In this document: piece by piece, positions 54,585 through 62,573 of the stretch
Numbering within the stretch: the stretch's first letter is position 1
Layout: each line of letters opens with the position of its first letter
Assembly (NCBI RefSeq): GCF_013409645.1
Contig: NZ_JACCBG010000001.1
Location: 744,001 to 808,000 of the forward strand
Direction of reading: 5' to 3'
DNA from: Nocardioides panaciterrulae
GTDB lineage: Bacteria; Actinomycetota; Actinomycetes; Propionibacteriales; Nocardioidaceae
DNA length: 64,000 nucleotides
The notes under the pieces: generated by a model
The model's database searches: none
What the model was told of the DNA's origin: nothing
What the model saw: the letters and a program-made list of their open reading frames with translations, nothing else
Made by a program: the position numbers and the translations under genes

Positions 54585-55745
54585 ATGAGCCACCTGGACA
54601 CCGACGCCGTCCACCTCGGTCGCGAGGACCTCGGCGAGCTGGGCGTGCACGTCCCGCCGATCGACCTCTCCACGACGTACCCGCTGCCGACGATCGAGAC
54701 CGGCGGCCTGGCCTACGAGAACCTCGCGACGGGCGGCCGCCCGGTCGACGGGGCGTCGCTGGTCTACCAGCGGCTCTGGAACCCCAACGTCGACCGGCTG
54801 GAGCGCTCGGTCGCGGCCCTGGAGGGCTGCGCGGGTGCGGTCGCGTTCGGCTCGGGGATGGCAGCGCTGGCCGCCGCGCTCGTGGCGACGGTCGCGGCGG
54901 GCCGGCCCCACGTCGTCGGGGTGCGCCCGCTGTACGGCGGCACCGACCACGTGCTCGCCTCCGGCCTGCTCGGCACCCGGGTCAGCTGGGCCACCGCCGA
55001 CCGGATCGCGGAGGCGATCGCGCCGGACACCGGGCTGGTCGTGGTCGAGACCCCGGCGAACCCGACCGTCGACCTCGTCGACCTCGACGCGGTCGTGGCG
55101 CAGGCCGGCGACGTGCCGGTCCTGGTCGACAACACCTTCGCGACCCCGGTGCTGCAGCGGCCCGCCCGCCACGGAGCCGCGCTGGTGCTGCACTCCGCGA
55201 CCAAGTTCATCGGCGGCCACGGTGACGTGATGGGCGGCGTGGTGGCCGGCGACGCCGAGTGGGCCGTCCGGCTGCGCCAGGTCCGCGCGGTCACCGGCGC
55301 GTTGCTGCACCCGATGGCCGCCTACGAGCTGCACCGCGGGCTGCAGACCCTCCCGCTGCGGGTCCGCGCCCAGCAGGAGACCGCCGCGACCCTCGCCGGC
55401 CGGCTCGCCGAGCACCCGCGGATCGCCCGGGTGCTCTACCCCGGCCTCAAGGAGTGCGACCCGGCCGGTCTGGTCGGCACCCAGATGGCCGGCCCCGGCA
55501 GCCTGCTCGCCATCGAGCTCCGCGGCGGCTTCGAGGTCGCCGCGACGACCGCCCAGCGGTGCCGGCTGATCACCCACGCGGTCTCCCTGGGCGGGGTCGA
55601 CACGCTGATCCAGCACCCGGCCGGGCTGACCCACCGGCCGGTCGCGGCCGACGCCCGACCAGGCGACGCCCTGCTCCGGCTCTCGGTCGGGCTCGAGGAC
55701 GTCGAGGACCTCTGGGCGGACCTGGACCAGGCCCTGCGAGCCTGA
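54585..55745 (+). CDS. Cys/Met-metabolism PLP-dependent enzyme (gamma-lyase/synthase family)
   Basis: The protein has 386 residues. The PLP Lys is K207 in HSATKFIGGHGDVMGG. YQRLWNPNVDRLERSVAALEG and VDNTFATPVLQRP are family signatures of cystathionine gamma-synthase, methionine gamma-lyase and O-succinylhomoserine enzymes. Divergent placement from an Lrp regulator hints at methionine gamma-lyase or a related catabolic role. The exact reaction cannot be fixed from sequence. Confidence 0.88.
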   Translation: MSHLDTDAVHLGREDLGELGVHVPPIDLSTTYPLPTIETGGLAYENLATGGRPVDGASLVYQRLWNPNVDRLERSVAALEGCAGAVAFGSGMAALAAALVATVAAGRPHVVGVRPLYGGTDHVLASGLLGTRVSWATADRIAEAIAPDTGLVVVETPANPTVDLVDLDAVVAQAGDVPVLVDNTFATPVLQRPARHGAALVLHSATKFIGGHGDVMGGVVAGDAEWAVRLRQVRAVTGALLHPMAAYELHRGLQTLPLRVRAQQETAATLAGRLAEHPRIARVLYPGLKECDPAGLVGTQMAGPGSLLAIELRGGFEVAATTAQRCRLITHAVSLGGVDTLIQHPAGLTHRPVAADARPGDALLRLSVGLEDVEDLWADLDQALRA

Positions 55746-55847
55746 CCGACCGCAGCCGCCCACCCACAGCAGGGTGTCCAGGCTCACGCCCGCGGTCGAG
55801 CGGCCGAGGTGTGGGGAGCCGGGCGGGCGGGTAGAAGCCCGGGGGTC

Positions 55848-56432
55848 ATGTCCCACGTCTGGTACGTCAGCTACGGCTCCAACATGTCCTCGACCCGGCT
55901 CGCCTGCTATCTCGAGGGCGGTCGTCCGCCCGGCGGATCGCGCAGCCACCCGGGGGCCCGCGACGCCACGCCACCGCGCCGCAGCGTGCCCGTCGACCTG
56001 CCCGGCACGCTCTACTTCGCCGGTGAGTCCCCGCAGTGGGGCGGCGGCGGCGTCGCCTTCTACGACCACGACACGCCCGGCTGGACCGCGGCCCGCGGCT
56101 ACCTGGTGACGGCCGAGCAGTTCGCCGACATCGCCGCCCAGGAGATGCACCGGGTGCCGGAGGACGGCGACCCGCTCGAGCAGGTGGTCCTCGAACCGCT
56201 GGCCGGCGGCCGGCACACGGCCGGCCCCGGTCGCTACGAGACGCTGGTCGAGGTCGGCAGGCACGAGGGCCTGCCGCTGCTCACGTTCACCGCGCCCCAC
56301 GGCGCCGAGGCGGTCGACCACAGCCACCCCGCCCCGCCGTACCTCGCCACGATCGCCGAGGGCCTGCGCGAGTCCCGCCTCTGGGACGAGGACCGCATCG
56401 AGGCGTACGTCGACGCCGTGACCCCCGGGTGA
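55848..56432 (+). CDS. Gamma-glutamylcyclotransferase-fold protein
   Basis: The protein has 194 residues. The N-terminal VWYVSYGSNMSSTRLACYLEGG contains the YGSNM signature of GGCT-like proteins, which bind gamma-glutamyl or related groups. The rest (GTLYFAGESPQWGGGGVAFYDHD, and PPYLATIAEGLRESRLWDEDRIEAYV near the end) matches conserved actinobacterial homologues of unknown substrate. TAGAAG and a purine-poor leader lie before the ATG, so translation control is unclear. Confidence 0.8.
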   Translation: MSHVWYVSYGSNMSSTRLACYLEGGRPPGGSRSHPGARDATPPRRSVPVDLPGTLYFAGESPQWGGGGVAFYDHDTPGWTAARGYLVTAEQFADIAAQEMHRVPEDGDPLEQVVLEPLAGGRHTAGPGRYETLVEVGRHEGLPLLTFTAPHGAEAVDHSHPAPPYLATIAEGLRESRLWDEDRIEAYVDAVTPG

Positions 56433-56503
56433 GCCTGCGGCGATGAGTGCGCGGGTCGGCGCCGGTCGTGACAGATGACCCCCGCCGATCCCAGGAGCCC
56501 GCG

Positions 56504-57070
56504 ATGCGCACCATCTTCACCACCCACTTCGTCTCCCTCGACGGCGTCGCCGAGGCGCCCGGCGGCGAGCCCGGCTACAAGCACGCCGGTTGGACCTTCG
56601 ACGTCGAACCCGACCCGGCGCTCTACGAGGCGAAGGCCCGCGAGCAGGAGGAGGCGACCGCCTTCCTGATGGGGGCGCGCTCCTACGAGGCGTTCGCCCC
56701 GGTCTGGCCGCAGATGGACTACTTCGCCGGGTTCAACGCGATGCCCAAGTACGTCGTCTCCTCGACCGTGACCGACCCGCAGTGGACCAACACCTCGGTC
56801 ATCTCCTTCGACGACGTGGCCCGGCTCCGCGAGGGCGACGGCGAGGGCGACGGCGGGCCGATCATCGTCAACGGCAGCCTGGCGCTGACCCGGTCCCTGC
56901 TGGCCGCGGGCCTGGTCGACGAGATGCGGCTCGCGGTCTTCCCGGTGATCCTCGGCAGCGGCCGGCGGCTCTACCCCGACGCCGCCGAGGACAAGGTCAA
57001 GCTGACCCTGGTCGACCACACCACCTACGCCAACGGCGTGCAGTACCTCGTCTACCGCCCGCAGCGCTGA
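56504..57070 (+). CDS. Dihydrofolate reductase/RibD-C family protein
   Basis: The protein has 188 residues; CCAGGAGCC precedes the ATG. It starts MRTIFTTHFVSLDGVAEAP and has FLMGARSYEAF, KYVVSSTV, IIVNGSLALTRSLLAAGLVDEMRLAVFPVILGSGRRLY near the NADPH site, as in the RibD C-terminal/DHFR-like family of NADPH reductases. The substrate is probably not dihydrofolate itself and is not known. Confidence 0.88.
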   Translation: MRTIFTTHFVSLDGVAEAPGGEPGYKHAGWTFDVEPDPALYEAKAREQEEATAFLMGARSYEAFAPVWPQMDYFAGFNAMPKYVVSSTVTDPQWTNTSVISFDDVARLREGDGEGDGGPIIVNGSLALTRSLLAAGLVDEMRLAVFPVILGSGRRLYPDAAEDKVKLTLVDHTTYANGVQYLVYRPQR

Positions 57071-57081
57071 ACCCGGCCCGA

Positions 57082-57120
57082 CCCCGCGGCCACGCGGCCG
57101 CGTGGTCGCGGGCCGCGGGG
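57082..57120. terminator. Bidirectional terminator
   Basis: Ten-base arms CCCCGCGGCC (57082-57091) and GGCCGCGGGG (57111-57120) enclose a loop that itself contains the palindrome ACGCGGCCGCGT. It sits exactly between convergent stops. Confidence 0.75.
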
Positions 57121-57121
57121 C

Positions 57122-58510
57122 TCAGCTCACCGGGTCGTACGCCGCGAACAGGCCGAGCCCGCCGCTCTGCCGGGAGATCGTCGCCCAGGCGTCGCGGCCC
57201 TGGTGCTGGGGGTCGGTGACACAGCCGGCCACGCACCCGTCGGCGAAGGCCACCTCGATGCGGCCCCGCGAGTCGGTGGTGACGTCGATGAAGTCCAGCA
57301 GGTTGCGGTCGTTGCCGCAGGTGGTGCCGCCGGTGCAGATCGAGCCGACCTGCACCGGGTCGTTCGGCGTGGCGTCGGTGGTCGTCCAGGTCTTCCCGCC
57401 GTCGTAGGTGGTGTCGACGTAGAGGTGCCACTCGCCGTGGAAGTTCGCCTCGTCCTGGTAGTCGCCGCCGGTCGGCGTGCCGAGGTAGGCCAGCGCCGCC
57501 CGGTCGCCGTCACCGGCGACCATCGTCGGGAAGACCGCGTTCTGGATGCCGAACTGCCGGCCCACCGTCTGCCGGTCGGTCCAGGTCCTGCCCCGGTCCC
57601 GGCTCACGGCGACCCCCGGCGTGCCGCTGCCGTCGACGTAGCCGAAGTAGAGCGTGCCGTCGGCGCCGACGCCGACGCTCGGGTCGGCGTCGCTCGGCGT
57701 CGTCCCCGGGACCCGGTCGACGGTCCACGAGGTGCCGTTGTCGGTGGAGGTGACCACGGCCTGGCTGCCGCCGCAGGACTTGTTCGGCAGGTAGGCGGTG
57801 CCGTCGGGGGCGACCTTGACGTGCCCGTGCAGGCCGTCGCAGTCCAGCAGGGAGTACGTCGGGACGCCGGCGCCGAAGGTGGTGCCGCCGTCGCGCGAGA
57901 CCGCGCAGAACGCGGTGGCGATGTCCTGGCTGCAGTAGTAGACGGCGTTCGGGTAGCCCAGCGGCAGCCCTCCGATCCCGGTGCTGGAGAACGGGCCACC
58001 GCCGACGGTCTGGTGGTCGACGCCGCTGGGGATGCCGCCGCCGGTGCTCGGGCTCCAGGTCCGGCCGTCGTCGTCGGTCCAGCAGGTCAGCGAGTCCACG
58101 CCGGAGAGCTGCGACTCGAAGGTCCGGCCGGTGGCGTGGTCGGTGAACAGGATCGGGTCGAGGCTGACCGTCGACCCCTGCGGGCAGCCGTTGCCGGCGT
58201 TCGCCGACACGTCGGACCAGTGCGCGGTCGAGGGGCTGGTGGAGTCGTCCCAGCTGACGGCGTAGGTCGAGAGGCTCGACTGGTACATCGTGGTGCCGGT
58301 GCGCCAGTCGTCGCCGATCGACGGCTCCCCGGAGTTGTCGTGGTCGGTGAGCGACGCCGGGGCGGCGTACGACGTGAAGCTGGGCGCGGGCGCGCCGGTC
58401 GCCGCGGCGTCGGCCGGCACGACCGCGTAGCCGACGGCGCCGGCCGCCAGCACGCCGGCCGCGAGCCCGGCCGGGACGAGGGATGAGGGGCTACGGCGCC
58501 GAGAGGTCAC
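57122..58510 (-). CDS. Secreted Asp-box (BNR) repeat protein, sialidase-fold
   Basis: The protein has 462 residues from the GTG at 58510, which has AAGGA seven bases upstream. A start at 58525 has no ribosome site. An Arg-rich signal peptide (SRRRSPSSLVPAGLAAGVLAAGAVG) precedes a propeller with at least five Asp boxes: TDDDGRTWS, SRDGGTTFG, STDNGTSWT, SRDRGRTWT and TYDGGKTWT. The catalytic Arg triad of true sialidases was not identified, so enzymatic activity is uncertain. It may be a surface glycan-binding or hydrolytic protein. Confidence 0.82.
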   Translation of the reverse strand: MTSRRRSPSSLVPAGLAAGVLAAGAVGYAVVPADAAATGAPAPSFTSYAAPASLTDHDNSGEPSIGDDWRTGTTMYQSSLSTYAVSWDDSTSPSTAHWSDVSANAGNGCPQGSTVSLDPILFTDHATGRTFESQLSGVDSLTCWTDDDGRTWSPSTGGGIPSGVDHQTVGGGPFSSTGIGGLPLGYPNAVYYCSQDIATAFCAVSRDGGTTFGAGVPTYSLLDCDGLHGHVKVAPDGTAYLPNKSCGGSQAVVTSTDNGTSWTVDRVPGTTPSDADPSVGVGADGTLYFGYVDGSGTPGVAVSRDRGRTWTDRQTVGRQFGIQNAVFPTMVAGDGDRAALAYLGTPTGGDYQDEANFHGEWHLYVDTTYDGGKTWTTTDATPNDPVQVGSICTGGTTCGNDRNLLDFIDVTTDSRGRIEVAFADGCVAGCVTDPQHQGRDAWATISRQSGGLGLFAAYDPVS

Positions 58511-58615
58511 GGACGTTCCTTCCATCGCAGGCGGACCCGGGTGGTCCTCACCCCTCCAACGACGCGACGTGGGCCAGGTCACGCGGGTGCGTGGCGGAGG
58601 TCACGGCCGGCGGCG

Positions 58616-58621
58616 TAGTTT
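58616..58621 (+). promoter_or_regulatory. -10 element for leaderless acyl-CoA ligase transcript
   Basis: TAGTTT stands six bases before the ATG at 58628, with no ribosome-binding site. Confidence 0.55.
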
Positions 58622-58627
58622 TCCGCC

Positions 58628-60253
58628 ATGGATGCCGCGAACCCGTCGTACGCCCAGGGCGAGACCACGCCGCCGCTGCTCGAGGAGACCATCGGCGCCA
58701 ACTTCGAGCGGACCGTGGCGGCCAACCCGGACCGCGAGGCCCTGGTGGAGGTGGCCAGCGGCCGGCGCTGGACCTGGGCCGAGCTCGACCGCGACGTCGA
58801 CGCGCTCGCCCGCGGGCTGATGGCCGCCGGCGTGGAGAAGGGCCAGCGGGTCGGGATCTGGGCCCCCAACTGCGCGGAGTGGACGCTGACCCAGTACGCC
58901 TGCGCCAAGGCCGGGGCGATCCTGGTCAACGTCAACCCGGCGTACCGCACCCACGAGTTCGCCTACGCGGTCAACCAGAGCGGGATGCGCCTGCTGCTGG
59001 CGGCCTCGAGCTTCAAGACCAGCGACTACCGCGGCATGGTCGAGGAGGTGCGCGACCAGTGCCCGGCCCTGGAGCGGGTGGTCTACATCGACACCGACGA
59101 CTGGGCGGCGCTGGTCGCCGGCGGCGAGGCGGTCCCCGCGGAGGCGCTCGCGGAGCGGATGGCCTCGCTGGACCCGGACGACCCGATCAACATCCAGTAC
59201 ACCTCCGGCACCACCGGCTACCCGAAGGGCGCCACGCTCAGCCACCGCAACATCCTCAACAACGGCTACTTCACGACCGAGCTGATCAACCTCGGCCCGG
59301 AGGACCGGCTGTGCATCCCGGTGCCCTTCTACCACTGCTTCGGGATGGTGATGGCCAACCTCGGCTGCACCTCGCACGGCACGACGATGGTGATCCCCGC
59401 GCCCGGCTTCGACCCCGCGACCACGCTGCGCACGATCGCGGCGGAGCGGTGCACCGGCGTGTACGGCGTGCCGACGATGTTCATCGCCATGCAGAACCAC
59501 CCGTCGTTCGCCGAGCACGACCTCTCCACGCTGCGCACCGGGATCATGGCCGGCTCGATCTGCCCGGTGGAGGTGATGAAGCGCTGCGTCAACGACATGC
59601 ACATGGCCGAGGTCTCCATCGCCTACGGCATGACCGAGACCTCCCCGGTCTCCTGCCAGACCCGGGCCGACGACGACCTGGAGCGCCGCACCGCCACGAT
59701 CGGGCGGGTGCACCCGCACGTGGAGATCAAGATCGTCGACCCGGTGACGGGGGAGACCGTCGAGCGCGGCCGGCCCGGGGAGTTCTGCACCCGCGGCTAC
59801 TCGGTGATGCTCGGCTACTGGGACGACCCGGAGAAGACCGCCGAGGCGATCGACGCCGACGGCTGGATGCACACCGGGGACCTGGCCGAGATGCGCGAGG
59901 ACGGCTACTGCAACATCGTCGGCCGGATCAAGGACATGGTGATCCGAGGCGGGGAGAACATCTACCCCCGCGAGATCGAGGAGTTCCTCTACGCCCACCC
60001 CCAGATCGAGGACGTCCAGGTCGTCGGGGTCCCCGACGAGAAGTACGGCGAGGAGCTGTGCGCCTGGGTCAAGATGAAGGCCGGCGCGCCCCCGCTGGAC
60101 GCCGACGCGGTGCGCGACTTCGCCGCCGGCCGGCTCGCGCACTACAAGATCCCGCGCTACGTGATGGTGGTCGAGGAGTTCCCGATGACCGTCACCGGCA
60201 AGATCCGCAAGGTGCAGATGCGCGAGGAGTCCGCGGCCCGGCTCGGCCTGTGA
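58628..60253 (+). CDS. Fatty-acyl-CoA/AMP-binding ligase
   Basis: The protein has 541 residues. AMP-binding motifs are intact: [18 protein letters not shown] (P-loop), [44 protein letters not shown], and the catalytic Lys in [13 protein letters not shown]. The sequence is close to the medium/long-chain acyl-CoA synthetases of the FadD35/AcsA-like group, which activate a carboxylic acid with ATP and CoA. The exact chain length is not predictable. It is divergent from the Asp-box protein and convergent with the subtilase. Confidence 0.93.
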   Translation: MDAANPSYAQGETTPPLLEETIGANFERTVAANPDREALVEVASGRRWTWAELDRDVDALARGLMAAGVEKGQRVGIWAPNCAEWTLTQYACAKAGAILVNVNPAYRTHEFAYAVNQSGMRLLLAASSFKTSDYRGMVEEVRDQCPALERVVYIDTDDWAALVAGGEAVPAEALAERMASLDPDDPINIQYTSGTTGYPKGATLSHRNILNNGYFTTELINLGPEDRLCIPVPFYHCFGMVMANLGCTSHGTTMVIPAPGFDPATTLRTIAAERCTGVYGVPTMFIAMQNHPSFAEHDLSTLRTGIMAGSICPVEVMKRCVNDMHMAEVSIAYGMTETSPVSCQTRADDDLERRTATIGRVHPHVEIKIVDPVTGETVERGRPGEFCTRGYSVMLGYWDDPEKTAEAIDADGWMHTGDLAEMREDGYCNIVGRIKDMVIRGGENIYPREIEEFLYAHPQIEDVQVVGVPDEKYGEELCAWVKMKAGAPPLDADAVRDFAAGRLAHYKIPRYVMVVEEFPMTVTGKIRKVQMREESAARLGL

Positions 60254-60292
60254 GCGCCGGCCGCCGGCTGAGCCGGTCGGGCCGTTGGGCGG

Positions 60293-62428
60293 TCAGCGGC
60301 TGATCAGCACCGGGATCCGGGACCGGCTGCCGTTGCCGCCCCGCCAGGAGACCCAGCCGTCGTCGGCGGGCTGCGCGCCCGAGCCCCGAGCCACGTGCAC
60401 CGTGAACCGCACGCTCTCCCCGGGCGCCAGCCGCACCGCGGCGGGCGTCACGGACACCGTGTGCCGGGCGAACCCGTAGGCGTGCGAGGAGAAGTACAGC
60501 GGCCGGTGGCCGGTGTTGGTGATCGTGCGGTGGGCGAGGTCCTGATCGCCCCGGAGCAGCAGCGAGGGCACGTTGAGCCGGTCCGAGGGGAGCCGGCCGT
60601 CGAGCCAGGCGCGGTAGTCGCCGGGGGCGACGTCGTAGGCGACGCCGGCCCGGGCCGCCGGGTGCGGGCGGACCCGGCCGGCGCCGGCGCGCAGCGCGGT
60701 GGGGTCGCCGGCCAGCGGGACGGCGCTCGTGGCGAGGGCGGAGCGGACGACCGGGGCCGACCACGACCGGTGCGCGGCGCGCAGCAGGGCGGCGGTGCCA
60801 CTGGTGTACGCGGTGGCCGCCGAGGAGCCGGACACGAAGTCCCAGCGGGTGTCGCGCACCGAGGGCGGGACCGCGCCCAGCAGCCCGGACCCGGGGGCGA
60901 CGAGGTCGGGCTTGAGGGTCGCCGAGGTCGGGTCGCCGGTCGGTGACCAGGCGGTGACCCGGGCCGGCGGCCGGCTCACACCGACCGGCCGCAGCGCCAC
61001 CTGGGTGTCCGGGTGCCGCGCCGCCCACCGGCGCAGCGCCGCGGCGTCGTGGGCGTCGAGGTGGACGGTCGGGACGCTGTGGAAGTCGGCGGCCACGTCG
61101 CGGCCGGTGCGGTTGAGCAGCACCATGCCCGCGCCGTCGGCGGTCAGCACCGCGGCGGACTTGTCCACCCGGCCGATCGCACCGCGCTCGCACAGCACGA
61201 TCGCGCCGCGGACCCGGCCGGCGTCCAGGCTGCCCGGCGAGCAGACCCGGGCCTGGGCCCGGGTGGCGTCGGGGGCGGCGACGTCGGCACCGCGCACCAG
61301 CCTGGCCGGGCCGATGCTGTGGGTGGCGGCCATCGCTCCGGTCAGGCGCAGGTCGCCGGCGACCACCCGGCCGCGGCGTACCACTCCGGTGGTGCTGCCC
61401 ACGGTGGTCACCCAGGGGGCCGGGTGCGCGGCGTAGGCGCGCCCGGTCCGGTTGCCGGCCGCGCCGACCACCACGACGTCGGCCTCGGCGGCGCCCAGCA
61501 GGGCCCGCTCCACCGTGTCGAGCTGGCTGGGGCCACCGACCGAGAGGTTGAGGACGTCGACGCCGTCGCGGGTGGCCTGGTCGATGGCGGTGACCAGGTC
61601 GGCGGTGGCGCAGCCGTCGTCGGCGGGGTCCGGCGCCGTCCAGCACGCCTTGTAGACCGCCAGCCGGGCCTGGGGGGCCACCCCGCCGTAGCGGCCGAGC
61701 CGCTGGTCGCGGACCTCGACGGTGGTGCCGGCGTCGCCCGCCGCGATCGAGGCCATCTCGCTGCCGTGGCCGTCCTCGTCGCGGGGGGAGAGCGAAGCGG
61801 TGCTCCGGAGCCGGTCGGCGCCGAAGCCGTCGACGAACCACCGTGCCCCGACGACCTTGCCGTTGCAGGTGTCGGCGCTCCAGCCCTCGCCGCTCTCGCA
61901 GGCGCCGTGGAACCGGGCGGGCGCGCGGCCCAGCCCGGGCAGCGCGGCGAACACCGGACTCTCCGGCCAGATCCCGGTGTCCACGATCCCGATCACGGTG
62001 CCGGCGCCACCGCGCCGGTGCCCGGTGAGGGGGACGCCGGAGGCGTCGGCGGAGTTGCCGCTGCTCGCGACCGGACGGACCGTGTTCGCCTCGACCAGCG
62101 CCACCCGCGGGTCGCCGCGCAGCTCGTCGGCCTGCCGGGGGGTCAGCGGCACCGCGACGCCGTCGAGCGCGGTGGTCCACCGGTAGACCGGCGTCGGGGA
62201 GCCGACGGCGGCGAGCACCCGGTCCTGGCGGTGCTCGAGCTGCAGCCGGCGCAGCGCCGCCGGCGCGGACCCGTGGGAGCCGGTCGTGCCCGGGCCCTCG
62301 AGGGTGACCAGGTAGAGCGTCGTGGGTGCGGGCGCGGCCGCCGCGGGCAGCGCGGCCGGCCCGGCCAGCCCGGTCAGGGCGCACAGCCCCGCCAGCAGGC
62401 TGGTCGCCGCGGCCCTCGCTCGACGCAC
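60293..62428 (-). CDS. Secreted subtilisin-like serine protease with PA domain
   Basis: The protein has 711 residues with a GTG start after GAGGGACG. A signal peptide (about 1-32), an I9-like propeptide (YLVTLEGPG to VEANTV) and an S8 catalytic domain are visible. The triad is D150 (GIVDTGIWP), H221 (DEDGHGSEMASIAAG) and S536 (VSGSSAATAYTSGTAAL), with oxyanion N326 (AAGNRTG). A PA insert (about 345-480) and a C-terminal Fn3-like domain (HRTITNTGHRPLYF) resemble plant-type subtilases. The motifs around H and S differ from GHGTHVAS and GTSMAxPH, but the triad is kept. Confidence 0.9.
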   Translation of the reverse strand: MRRARAAATSLLAGLCALTGLAGPAALPAAAAPAPTTLYLVTLEGPGTTGSHGSAPAALRRLQLEHRQDRVLAAVGSPTPVYRWTTALDGVAVPLTPRQADELRGDPRVALVEANTVRPVASSGNSADASGVPLTGHRRGGAGTVIGIVDTGIWPESPVFAALPGLGRAPARFHGACESGEGWSADTCNGKVVGARWFVDGFGADRLRSTASLSPRDEDGHGSEMASIAAGDAGTTVEVRDQRLGRYGGVAPQARLAVYKACWTAPDPADDGCATADLVTAIDQATRDGVDVLNLSVGGPSQLDTVERALLGAAEADVVVVGAAGNRTGRAYAAHPAPWVTTVGSTTGVVRRGRVVAGDLRLTGAMAATHSIGPARLVRGADVAAPDATRAQARVCSPGSLDAGRVRGAIVLCERGAIGRVDKSAAVLTADGAGMVLLNRTGRDVAADFHSVPTVHLDAHDAAALRRWAARHPDTQVALRPVGVSRPPARVTAWSPTGDPTSATLKPDLVAPGSGLLGAVPPSVRDTRWDFVSGSSAATAYTSGTAALLRAAHRSWSAPVVRSALATSAVPLAGDPTALRAGAGRVRPHPAARAGVAYDVAPGDYRAWLDGRLPSDRLNVPSLLLRGDQDLAHRTITNTGHRPLYFSSHAYGFARHTVSVTPAAVRLAPGESVRFTVHVARGSGAQPADDGWVSWRGGNGSRSRIPVLISR

Positions 62429-62561
62429 CGTCCCTCACTCCCATCGCTGTGGTCGCGACCGGCTGGTCGCGAAGCCGACATTGTGGCCCCGGACCGCCCA
62501 GGGTCGCAGCCGTTCTCCACCGTTGCCACCCCGGGGCGGGCTGCGGGAGCGCCCGGCCACC

Positions 62562-62567
62562 TACCCT
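62562..62567 (+). promoter_or_regulatory. -10 element for leaderless HAD-LarE transcript
   Basis: TACCCT stands six bases before the ATG at 62574, with no ribosome-binding site. Confidence 0.55.
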
Positions 62568-62573
62568 TGGCCC

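Noticed and set aside
57122..58510. Naming the Asp-box protein a sialidase
   Set aside because: Five Asp boxes show a propeller, but the catalytic Arg/Tyr/Glu set was not found, so only the fold is claimed.
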